Shown in pieces: positions 9,761-19,726 of a DNA stretch of 64,000 nt. The DNA is from Bidens hawaiensis. Taxonomy: Eukaryota; Streptophyta; Magnoliopsida; Asterales; Asteraceae. The DNA is taken from NCBI GenBank assembly GCA_021521415.1, contig JAIQDT010003843.1, positions 1 through 64,000 of the forward strand. The letters run 5' to 3'. Made by a program: the position numbers and the translations under genes. Every line of letters starts with the position of its first letter. Positions within the stretch are counted from its first letter, which is position 1. The notes under the pieces were generated by a model that saw only the letters and a program-made list of their open reading frames with translations, made no database searches and was not told the origin of the DNA.

Positions 9761-12133
9761 ACTACAAAAAAGATTGGTATCTTGGACTAAAAAATTAGTC
9801 TCTGATACTTCTCAATCAGTATCTAATGGTTGTCGAGGACTGATATGCCAGTTTCCGGCCAGTAACGAATGCCTAGTCCTAGATTGTGGTTTTAATAACT
9901 AAAAATCAGTCCCCATTGTATGGCACCAACAAAGACTAACGGTCAATCTCCGATACATAAAAATTCAGTCCTTTATTTGTATCCTAGTACTATGTCATTT
10001 CAGTATACAATACATTTCTTCAAGTACTGCAAATCAGTCTTAAATACTATGATATTTTAATCCCTATTGTGTAAATTATGGGACTGAAAACCAGTTCTTT
10101 AAACATGACTATATTGTCCCTAAAACATTTCGTTATATTCTTGATTCATATAAATATTATTCATTTAGGGACTAAATATTAATTGCAAATGTCAGACTCA
10201 AATACGTTTGTTAAAACTCTAAAAGTCAGCCTCTGACAACAATTTTTATCAGCCACTAATATTTGTATAGAGTAAAAATCAATCTCTAAAAATTGTTAAA
10301 CTTATACAAGAAGAAAGCAATAAACATTTAACTAACCAAACACAACACAATTTTTATCCAGAAACAAGAATTATCCAACTAAACTAAAATGACAAATATG
10401 AAGATTATCCAAATTGAAGTGCTTCATTTTTTTCTCATCATTCTCTCTAGTGTAGTTATTTATATGTTTTCCCATCAACATATTCCGTGTAAAATCCTGA
10501 AAAACAAGGCAAGTTACAACTTAATATCGGCACAAATAATAAATGAAATTATGAAAAGGCAGCATGCTAAAACAAGTGCAAGCATACACCTGCAAGAGAA
10601 TACGTGATGGCTTGAATAGAATCTCAACATGCTTTGGAGAAGTGTTCTCCTCATCAATAATTTTTTCCATATCTTCCCGGGTAACTTCAAAATTCTCACA
10701 ATTATGTATTGTAGAAACAAGAAGAATCCTAATAGATTATGGGAACTGCTTCAAAGCAATAATAACTGAGATTATTCTAAAGTGGTTTACAATAAGTGTT
10801 TTAACCAAGTTACGGACACTATGATAAAATTAGCAATAATAACATCATAAAGACTGTATGTGATATAAGAGAATATTAGGAATCATAAACTAATTTTTAT
10901 TTAGACATATTCTATGTAATAGAAATTAATGTTGAAATGAAACCGTCTACAAACACATCATACATCAATATCATATAATATCAATACTTCATCTCTCAAA
11001 CTTTGAGCCAAATCATGAAATTAGATTACTTACAGGTAATATATAAGTATTCTCTCTACCAAACCTCAGATCCTGATTTAACCTGCAAATGTGGCCAAAT
11101 ATATTCATTATAAACTATTAACATTATACTAAAAAATACATCTCGAAGTTAAAGATGGCATAATATGCAATGTTAACTTTATACAACAATATAAAAGATG
11201 AATAGATCCATGCACTTCAGCATATTCATATTCACAACACGTCAGGGATGAGCTAATGAGCATAGACACTAGTAACTGAATCACAACCAAGAATCGACAA
11301 AATCAAAACCAAAAAACCGTTTTATATGAGGATGAGACAGTTTTCATCTTAATTTAAGAAGGAAGTTAAATTAAGAAGGAAGTTAAATTAAGTGTGAGCC
11401 CATAAATATTTCATCCACAAAACAGTGAAACACTCCAAAGATTGAATATTTGTCCCTAATAAGATATCTTGTATGATCTGCTAGGACTGATTTTTTATTC
11501 TAATGTTTTGCCTCAAAATAGTATATACGCGTTTTTATATGAGACTAAATACAATCGGTTACTATTTCATCTACGAAACTCTTCAGATATTGAATAGCAG
11601 TCTCAAATAACGTCACTTGTAAGATTTTTGAGATTGTTTTTCAGTCTCTGATACTTTTCATAAAATTATAGCATTTGCGTTAAATAATTTGAGATTAAAA
11701 TTCAGTCCTTAATTATTTTTTGTATGAAAGACATTGAAGACTGAATATCAGTGTCTAATTCAATTGGTTGTGGGAATTTTAAGAACTAATTTTCAGTCTC
11801 TACTATGCTTCCAAATTATTAGAGACTGAAGATTAGTCGCGCATACATTTACACCATTTTTCTTTACAGAGGGAACATATTTGGGACTGAAAATCATTTG
11901 CCAATAAGTTTCCCTTCCGAAACTTATAATACCAAGCCATATTTGTAACTGAATTTTAGTCTCAAATTATGTATTAAAATATTAGCGACTGTTTATTAGT
12001 TACTAAACTAAGTCTAATTAAAATCAGTCCCTAATAATATCAGTGTTTGAAAAATTAGTCCCGTATACTTTGTATTCGAGACTGATATTTCAATGACTAA
12101 TAGTTTAGTCTCAATGCTCTCTTTTTCGTAGTG
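9760..12133. mobile_element. CACTA-like non-autonomous DNA transposon
   Basis: The left end reads ACTACAAAAAAGA; the right end, reversed, reads CACTACGAAAAAGAG, so the two match as CACTA-type terminal inverted repeats, with the left C changed to A. Both subterminal zones (about 9780-10280 and 11630-12125) are full of short motifs such as GGACTGAAAATCAGT in both orientations, as expected for transposase-binding repeats. No transposase is recognised inside. A 3-bp target duplication is not evident (GAG left, AAA right). Confidence 0.6.
10385..11081 (-). pseudogene. Spliced gene fragments carried inside the CACTA-like element
   Basis: On the minus strand, three pieces look like exons. A 49-bp piece (11081-11033) encodes LNQDLRFGRENTYILP and is bounded by TTGCAG and GTAAGT. 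A longer piece (about 10720-10590) includes [18 protein letters not shown] and ends before GTGTATGC. A third (from 10498 down to about 10385) starts after a T-rich TTTTTCAG and encodes DFTRNMLMGKHINNYT. The family is not recognised. This could be a captured host gene or part of a decayed transposase; exon limits are by eye. Confidence 0.35.
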
Positions 12134-12166
12134 AAACCTAGTGTAGGAGTGTGTGTAGATATATAT

Positions 12167-12421
12167 AGGGGATGGTTATCCTAAAAACAAATATTTTCCT
12201 AGGAAAGCTAGGAATAAATAAGAGCCACTGAATCATGCTAATCAATGTTGAGACTTAAAATTACGAAAAACCGACATAGTTTTATAGAATTACTCTTTCA
12301 TTATTATAACCGTCATAGTTTCCTAGAATTTTTGTTTCACCATAATTTGTAATGTCTCACGTTAAAAAGCTATTGGTTCTTACAATTCCTAAGAAACTTC
12401 TTATTCTTATTTGAACCCTTT

Positions 12422-12422
<1 letters not shown>
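12167..12422 (+). mobile_element. MITE-like family A, copy 1
   Basis: This is one of five copies of a repeat of about 255 bp, running from GGGGATGGTTATCC to ATTTGAACCCTT. Between these lie a conserved AACCGACATAGTTT-type block, present twice, and CCTAGGAA palindromes. It lies between TATATATA on the left and (TG)n on the right. No coding capacity. Confidence 0.7.

Positions 12423-12424
<2 letters not shown>

Positions 12425-12453
<29 letters not shown>
12425..12453. repeat. (TG)n microsatellite
   Basis: An uninterrupted TG run of about 29 bp separates MITE-like family A copy 1 from family B copy 1. Confidence 0.9.
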
Positions 12454-12454
<1 letters not shown>

Positions 12455-13540
12455 TTGGGTTCATTTCAGAAGTGTTTCTTAGTGTGAGAAGTACAAGAAG
12501 AGATTCTAACCAATCATAAGTTTTCTTTTTAATTTCGAATTATTTAATTGTAGAAGTATATTAGTAAAAAGTTTCGGAGTTTCTTTTGGTAATTAATACT
12601 AATTAATGTTAAGTTACAAATGATTATACATTTATTTTTACTTTTTAATTAGATTTAATCTTCAAACAATTCATAAAACAAAACCATCATACTCATACTA
12701 TAAACAAATAAATATATTAACCATCATAAAAACAAATGCACACACAAATCATAATATTAACCTACACATACAAAAAGTAGTTCATGTGATCACATACACA
12801 TATTACAATATTTATATACATGTACATAACTAGTTCCGGTTAACCTACACAAATCACAATATTAACCTACATATACAAATTCACTTCATGTTATAGTCTA
12901 CCCATTTGTATTTACCTACGCATATTAGAATATTAACCTACACAAACAAAACTTGTTCATGATATCACATACAATTAATAGTATTAACCTAAACTTGTAA
13001 ACTATTCGCAATGTAGGAAGACATCATGTTTTTTTTTTTTTGTAATTTTAATTATTTTACAATCTATCTTTTATGTGTAGCCAAATACGAGTTATGTGTA
13101 GATGAATATTATTTATGTGTAGGTGAAAATAAAATGAACTAATAAGCCGTGTAGGTGAATACGATATATGTGTAGTTAAATATTAGTTATGTGTTGAAAA
13201 TAAAAGAAACAAAATCAGTGAAGGAGAAAAAAGTTGTGTTGGTAAATACGAGTTATATTTTGATAAAAATAAAAATAACTAACAATTTGTATAATTGAAT
13301 ATGAGTTATGCATAGATTATTATGTTACTTGTGTATGTGATCAATTTATTACAATTCACCTATATATACATTATTTTTATATGTAGTTAAAATATAATTC
13401 AAATTTTAACTTTCTATAAGAATTAATGTGGGGAATATTTTAGGAGTAATTAGAGGAATTAATGTTTTGAACAATTGGAGATAATCAATGGTTGAGATCG
13501 ACTTCTCGCTATAATATCACTTCTCGCATGAACAATCCCT
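12455..13540. mobile_element. MITE-like family B, copy 1 (about 1.1 kb)
   Basis: The left end contains GGGTTCATTTCAGAAGTG; the reversed right end contains GTTCATGCGAGAAGTG, so the ends are imperfect inverted repeats. A second copy lies at 36972-38420. The interior is AT-rich, with many short repeats of TACCTACAC and GTAGGTGAATACGA type in opposite orientations. No coding capacity was seen. Confidence 0.65.
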
Positions 13541-13560
13541 TTATATATATATATATATAT
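13541..13560. repeat. (TA)n microsatellite
   Basis: A 20-bp TA run lies between family B copy 1 and family A copy 2. Confidence 0.85.
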
Positions 13561-13814
13561 AGAAAATGGTTCAAATAAGAATAATGATTCCTAGGAATGT
13601 TAAGAACCAATAAATTTTGGACATGTGACATTAAAACCTATGGTGAAAGAATAATTCTAGGAAACTATGTCGGTTATATTGGTGAAAGAGTAATTCTTGG
13701 AAACTATGTCGATTTTTTGGTAATTTTAAATCTCAACCATTGATTAGCATGATCCAATGGCTATGATTTATTCCTAGTCTTTCTATAAAACTACTTCTTT
13801 TTAGTATAACCCTC

Positions 13815-13818
<4 letters not shown>
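13561..13818 (-). mobile_element. MITE-like family A, copy 2 (inverted)
   Basis: It begins GGTTCAAATAAGAATAA and ends ATAACCCTCCCC, the reverse complement of copy 1. The two internal GGAAACTATGTCG blocks are present. It is flanked by (TA)n on both sides. Confidence 0.72.

Positions 13819-13874
<56 letters not shown>
13818..13874. repeat. (TA)n microsatellite, about 57 bp
   Basis: A long uninterrupted AT run lies between MITE-like family A copy 2 and the next repeat (family C). Confidence 0.9.
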
Positions 13875-13877
<3 letters not shown>

Positions 13878-14045
13878 CATCATTACAAAAGTTACAGAAC
13901 TCTTAAATTATTTAAATACTTGAATGTAAACTCTTAATAACTAACGCATTTTATAAAAATTTTTGCATGTTCATGTTATTTGATTGTAGTTTTATCACTT
14001 TTTATAATTATGAAAATTAGTTTTTACACATATCAAGATTTTTTT
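13875..14045 (+). repeat. Dispersed repeat family C, copy 1
   Basis: It shares long blocks with the reverse complement of 34560-34838, including CTCTTAATAACTAACG and AATTATGAAAATTAGTTT. Both copies border a long (TA)n tract. No ORF. Confidence 0.55.
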
Positions 14046-15220
14046 TAATAATTAACCGTTGCGCCGATTCAACCATTGTCACTGACGCCATTTGCAGACA
14101 CCATTACACTCAACTGCCCTTCTCTCTCCCGTAATCCGTCTCCACCACCACTCGCCGGCATCAGGACACCTCCTTCACCATCACCACTTCAATTGAATTG
14201 AATTGAAATACACAATTTGCAGACACCCATTTGCAGAACCTTAAATACGTTTCAAATTTGTTCATATGATGAAACCGATGGTCGATTGATGATTTCTTGA
14301 TGATTACGAGATTATATGAAGTGATTTTAGCGTTCAATTTCATGTTACAGATAGTTTAATTTCAGAACTAAGCTTCTGAACGTTTAAAGGTTTATCTAGA
14401 ACGTTTAATTTCAAATATGAGCTCTAATTAGGGTTCTGAACTTCTAAACAGAACTTCTAAACTTTTTTGTTCAGAACTTCTAAACAGAATTTCTAAACTT
14501 TTTTGTTCTAAACTTCTAAACTTGAACGTTTAAAGGTGTTCATTTTTTGTCAGAACGTTTAGCTTGAACATTTAAAGGTGTTCATTTTTTGTCAGAACGT
14601 TTAACATGAACGTTTAAAGGTGTTCGTTTTTTGTCAGAACGTTTAACTTGAACGTTTAAAGGTGTTCGTTTTTTGTCAGAACGTTTAACTTGAACGTTTA
14701 AAGGTGTTTGTTTTTTGTTAGAACGTTTAACTTAAACGTTTTAAAGGTGTTCGCTTTTGGTCAGAACGTTTAAATGTGTTCGTTTTTTGTCAGAACGTTT
14801 AGTGTCTTCAGTTTTGTTCAGAATGTTTAAACGTGATATTTTGAACCGTAATCAGAGCTCAATTGAGTATAGTATTCTGCAATTTTATAATAGATTGATG
14901 AATCTAAATCCTTCTACACATCAATTTGATTGATTAAATCATCATTTTTTAATCAATTTTGAAGATTCTTGATGTTCGAAGACGTATCATTTTGATTTTG
15001 GTTTTGGTTTTTGACTTTAGAGATTTCATATTTGCTTTTATTAGGGTTTAGAAATTGGATAAGATAGAGCGATAAGTTCAGTATTTGGATCAGAATGGAT
15101 GTGTAATCGACGAATTTGATCATGAACTAGTTTGGGTTATTTATGAAACTGTCTCCGCGTGTTTTTTTAATCCAATTAATGTACGATAAGATATTGTACA
15201 ATAACCCATCCCTATATATA
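14046..15220. other. Non-coding spacer with a 43-bp minisatellite
   Basis: The first 120 bp are GC-richer and resemble transcribed plant sequence, but no frame can be defended. The minisatellite at 14524-14822 is listed separately. The end at about 15195-15212 (ATAACCCATCCC before a TA run) resembles a family A terminus. Confidence 0.45.
14524..14822. repeat. Minisatellite, about 7 units of about 43 bp
   Basis: Each unit carries GAACGTTTAAAGGTGTTC and TTTTTTGTCAGAACGTTTA with minor changes. AACGTT is itself a palindrome, so each unit offers short hairpins. A related shorter repeat (AACTTCTAAAC) precedes it at about 14440-14520. Confidence 0.85.
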
Positions 15221-17002
15221 TATATATATATGTATAAACAAAACTAATAACATTAATAATAATTAATAAATAATAAAATAAATTAAGATATGATGTAAAG
15301 ATAGAAACGTGTACTTGAAAGTTGAAACTAAAATTTATTTAAACTATAAATAAATAAAAAAGGTTCAAATATACCTATAATAAAGGTTATAAAACTAAAG
15401 ATGCAAGTTGGTTTAAACCTAGATCTAAAATGTGTCGTTTGTAACATTTCGGATTTTCTAAACCCATATTCATTTTCGCTTAACCCGACCCGGGAATATT
15501 TTTAGATCTTTGTTATTAATCAAAAATCAAATGTTTATAAGTATTTAAGTTATAATGTTCACTTTATACCCTTTATGTTTTTTAAAGTAGTTCATTTCTT
15601 AATTTAATCATAAAAGATTCGTTAATTGTCCAATTCTCAAATTACAAGGACCTATATTGACAAAACTGAAATTTCTACCCTATGGAGGCCAGAGCGCCTC
15701 GTGGCCAACTCTCCTCCCACCACCGCACGGCGCCATGGTAATACTGCACAGATTTCATGATCGATCTTGTTTCCTAGTTCGTTTTTAGCATGAAAATCGT
15801 TTATTTTAGGGCATAATCGAGTGAATTATGCTCCAAGAAATTCCCCAAAGCCTAGATACATGTCCATATACATTACCCTTTGTTCAAGAATGAAATTTAC
15901 TTATTATATTGTTGATTTGATCATTAAAAACATATTCAATTTCCTTAAACGAGTAAACTAACCAAATTGGTTCATTTTTGCATATATTATATAAACAAGT
16001 CACATATAATCTGTCATAAACTTTACCCTAACCGTAATAGACCTCCTCCAGCTGTCACCTAATCTGATCATTACCATCTTCTTCGGTTTTCGCGCTATTG
16101 TTGAAGATACAAGTTTAGACTGTTAACTTTGCTTGCTTTAGGATCTTTGACTTATCGTTTCTCTTAATCCTTTCACTTTCCAGGTGCGTTATAAACTGAG
16201 TTTCGTTCATAAACAATCCCTAGTCAATCACCTTCAATCGATTTCTGAGATTGAAGGGTGTTGACTAGTCAATTGCTTTAAAACCCGATAAAGGATAAAA
16301 CAGTCAACAACTTTAACTTTACATTTTCTCATGCTTCTTGTCGGATTCAACAATTTTAATGTTACTGACCAAAACCTAACTTCCGATTCGCTGTTTGAAT
16401 TCTGGTCAGTACCAGCTCACTTAAATTTAAATTTAACATAACCGGAGTTCTAAACATCCGTTTGGACCGATTCCAGCGGCATTAAGTTCGTTTTTACTTA
16501 TATTATCATATATCAAAGTTTTAGGTTCTGATTGTTATCTCGTTCGATGCGTTAGTGGACGACTCGTTTAAATCGTAGTTCGTTTATTCGTATTTATATT
16601 CACTTGCCTTTAATGTAAGGTGAGTTTTGTCATTCCCCTAATTTACTAAGTTTTCTAAATATTTTGGGGACATATGCGTATTTCATATTATATATATCTC
16701 AAAAATTAGCAACCTATAATTGTGTATGATTGATCAAATATACTTGTTAGCTTACTTGTTTATGTGCGCATTCGTATTCGGAGAGGTCCAACATATCCCC
16801 TTGTATAGGGTTTTCATTATTATTTGTTCGCGCCCGATTCGCTTGGCAACGGTCTTATTATTACTTACTCATGGTTGATTTACCGGCGCCCGATTCGCTT
16901 GGCAATTGTTTAATTGCCACCTTACTTGTTCATGGTTTGATTTACTTACCGCATTTATTACGTTTTGTTTATTTCTTTTATTTATTATATTAACATTATT
17001 TT
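15221..17002. other. Older sequence split by the Tekay insertion (left part)
   Basis: No gene is seen. TGTAACATTTCGG at 15440 looks like an LTR start, and the motif GCCCGATTCGCTTGGCAA occurs twice (about 16830 and 16890). The matching right part is 26438-26612. The pair may be an old LTR, but I cannot find its end. Confidence 0.35.
16998..17002. repeat. Target site duplication ATTTT (left)
   Basis: ATTTT directly precedes the TGTGACATC of the 5' LTR and recurs at 26433-26437 directly after the 3' LTR. A 5-bp duplication is standard for Ty3/gypsy integrase. Confidence 0.9.
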
Positions 17003-17366
17003 TGTGACATCTGCCCCGAATCCGACCCGACCCAGGTACCCGTTTCCCTTATCCGATCTCTTTCTTTTATGATTTAATATTTATTTATACTTATATTTTA
17101 CTTTTTAATAATAATAAAATATATTTTCCTTCCCGCCTCTTTCTCTCTCTTTCTTTCCGCCGTCCCGTCCCTCTCCTCTCTTTCCGCCTTCTTTTCCCTC
17201 TTGTCGCCGTCCCGCCCTTACGCCTTGTTTCCCTCTTTTTCTTCTAACTCTTTGCTTGTCCTTTGTTCCTTCCCGCCTAAGGTTGTCTGCGCAGCTCCAC
17301 GCGCCAGACCCCTTACAAGGAATCCTGCGTGAAGACCATCTGTTTCAGCGATACGCGAGACGAACT

Positions 17367-17619
17367 CTTCTCGCAGCGCGCTAAGAATTGTAATTCTTCT
17401 CGCAGCGCGCTAAGAACGGTAGTTCTTCCCGCGACGCGCTAAGGATTTGTAATTCTTCTCGCAGCACGCTAAGAATCGTAGTTCATCCCTCGACGCGCGA
17501 AGAATTATAGTTCTTCCCGCGGCGCGCTAGGAATTCTAGTTCCTCCCGCGGCGCGCTAAGAAATGTGATTCTTCCCGCGACGCGCCTAGAAATGTAGTTC
17601 TTTCCGCGACGCGTTAAGG
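17367..17619. repeat. Nine tandem 28-30 bp units inside the LTR
   Basis: Each unit resembles CTTCCCGCGACGCGCTAAG followed by an A/T-rich spacer ending AGTT or AATT. Units differ from each other but are the same in the 3' LTR (about 24731-24983), so the array predates this insertion. The position upstream of the TATA box fits an enhancer array, which is inference. Confidence 0.9.
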
Positions 17620-18053
17620 TTGTTTCTGTCTGCCTTCGCGCTCGCGCTCTCTTGACCTTCTGTGTCTGCCTTCGCGCCTTAGCCTTCTCGCGCTGAACCC
17701 TTTTGAGTTTTCTTCTGTGGAATCTAGCCGTTTGCTTTTGTGTTGTCTTATCTTTTGAGCTGTTGACCTAATCTGCTTTATGTCTGAAAAGCCACTTTTG
17801 GCGCAGCATGCGCACCAACCCCATTGGTTGGCAGAAAAAGTGACTGACATTATCTTTTGAGATCTGCTTTTGCCATGCTTGACCAGTACCTTTTTCTGAA
17901 CCGCCCATGCTTTTTACTGTTCCCTGACAGCTTTATCTTGCCCCCTGCAGCTGCCATATCTTTTGATATCTTTTGTTATCTTTTGTTTTGTCTTGTTCTG
18001 TTTGTCTTGGAACCTTTTCCCCTTTTTCTGGATTTATGTCTCCTAGGGTTTTC

Positions 18054-18062
18054 CTATAAATA
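18054..18062 (+). promoter_or_regulatory. TATA box of the Tekay 5' LTR
   Basis: CTATAAATA follows a pyrimidine-rich stretch and is about 25-30 bp before CACTACACACACAAAC, a plausible start of R. The same motif is in the 3' LTR near 25419. Confidence 0.75.
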
Positions 18063-19071
18063 ATAATCTTATTTTTCTTAACACTACACACACAAACACT
18101 TAATCTCTCCTGTTTTCCTTGCTCTCTGCCGCCTCCCTCTCTGCCTCCGTCTTCCTCCCTGTTCTGTCCTGCTTTTCCGGTAATATATATATTATATATA
18201 ATAATTTAATTATGCTAACTTATATCAAGACTTAAAACAGATCGTTAAAACAATAATCTTTAATTATAGGTTAACTTGTGCTTGTTTAAAGTTGGTTCTT
18301 GCTTTATCTTACACCGCATCGTTTATCAAGTGAGTAATCTCGTACCTAATTCCTTTTTATTTTTAATGTTTTGGGATGTTCATGTGTTCATACAAACTTA
18401 GTCTTAAACTTGTTTATGAACTTTAGTCGCGCAGTATCCCATGTGTTGAGGACGTTTACTTGGCTGTTTATTTGTATGTGTGTATCATTAACCGCTTTGT
18501 TCGGCCTATTCCGAAGTTTTCATGGATCCATTAGATGAACACGGGAGACCTATCGTTTACGGTTTTCTTTGTTTACACTTGCACAGATGTTTTCTCGTTT
18601 TTGTGCTCAATTGGGAGCACGGATTGAACTATGAACTATGAGCTATGATCTATCTAGGCTTGATCACAATCTGATTGCACCCTTGTTAAACACCAGACAT
18701 ACACGTGTTGCGCGCAGATTTATTGTTATCTATGTATTGTATTAAACTTGATTTCTCACCAACACGCAAGTGTTTGACGTTTATTTTAACACATGTTCAG
18801 GTTTGCAGTAGCTGTTTTGGAGCTTGTGGACACATAGGACGTTTTTACTTTTGGACCTAGATTAAAATGTATCAAGACAAGTTATTGCTGTTCGAATATT
18901 TTGATTTATAATATATATTGATTTATGTTGGTTTATTTATATCTTATGTATACGTTGCGCATGCGTGAATGAATATATTTATTAAATATTGACACCCAAT
19001 AGTGTCACGAGTAATGAAACAATATGTGGCGCCCTGATGTATAATCCGCCTTTGGTCGGGGTGTTACAGAT

Positions 19072-19084
19072 TGGTATCAGAGCC
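19072..19084 (+). other. Primer-binding site, initiator Met tRNA
   Basis: TGGTATCAGAGCC lies three bases after the 5' LTR and is complementary to the 3' end of plant initiator methionine tRNA, the usual primer in Tekay elements. Confidence 0.92.
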
Positions 19085-19313
19085 AGGTTGACTTTAGGAT
19101 AGGTGGTTAGACGTAACGGCCTAGAATACCTAAGAGTCCCTTCTCGCGCATGAGAGAAATCTCATGTTTGCGCGCTTATTGTTAATTACTCGTTATTTAT
19201 GAATATGCTCGCGCTTGCGCAGTATATGATTTTATGATTTATTTCGCGATATTTCGACTTTTGCTGAATTTCGATTTTTATTGATTTTTCTTGCATATTC
19301 GTTTGTTGGGATT

Positions 19314-19575
19314 TGAAAATCCGAAAAGTCATGGTGATACATGAATAGTTGATTTTCAATTTCCATTTATGATTATGTTCTGAGGTTGGAGACTTGAAAA
19401 GTCATGGTGATACATGAATTGTCAACCTCCAATACTCATTTTCTTGTATGTTTTATATTGAAGATTGAAAAGTCATGGTGATACATGAATCGTCAATCTC
19501 CAATACTCGTTTGCTCGTATATTTTAAATTGGGAATTCGGAAAGTCATGGTGATACATGAATTGTCGATTCTTGA
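19314..19575 (+). other. Four repeated stem-loops in the 5' leader
   Basis: The core AAAGTCATGGTGATACATGA occurs four times (about 19325, 19399, 19469 and 19540), with an inner hairpin TCATG-GTGATA-CATGA. The flanks differ between units yet pair with each other: TTGAAAATC with GATTTTCAA, GAGGTTG with CAACCTC, AGATTG with CAATCT, and GAATTCG with CGATTC with one bulge. This lies in the RNA between the primer site and the gag start. Confidence 0.75.
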
Positions 19576-19726
19576 TTCGAATTTGTTACCCTTATTAAGT
19601 CTGCATTTAGGGTCATTTATTTTACTTTTAACTTTTGATAGTATCTGACTCCGTGAAACCAAGCTTTATAAGATTAAAACTTTGCGCTAAAACCAAGATA
19701 TTAACTAAAAATAAAATTTTTATAGA

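Larger units (their letters stand above)
17003..19068 (+). repeat. 5' LTR of the Tekay element
   Basis: 2066 bp, TGTGACATC to GGTGTTACA. A TATA box (CTATAAATA) lies at 18054-18062, with an expected start near the ACACTACACACACAAA stretch at about 18083. U3 holds nine GC-rich tandem units (17367-17619). Short ORFs inside have no protein support. Confidence 0.96.

Noticed and set aside
10389..10824. Plus-strand ORFs inside the CACTA-like element
   Set aside because: Hydrophobic AT-driven frames; splice-like signals and coding composition are on the minus strand.
17367..17619. Regularly spaced GC-rich repeats resembling a CRISPR array
   Set aside because: The units are contiguous without unique spacers, vary in sequence, and lie in the LTR of a plant retrotransposon.
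17614..18063. ORFs in the Tekay LTR (repeated at 24978-25427)
   Set aside because: They occur in both LTRs on opposite strands, are low in complexity (Arg/Glu-rich or Phe/Leu-rich) and match the repeat units, not a protein.
19453..19662. Minus-strand ORF with repeated SCITMTF
   Set aside because: It is the translation of the leader stem-loop repeats; the repetition comes from RNA-level structure.
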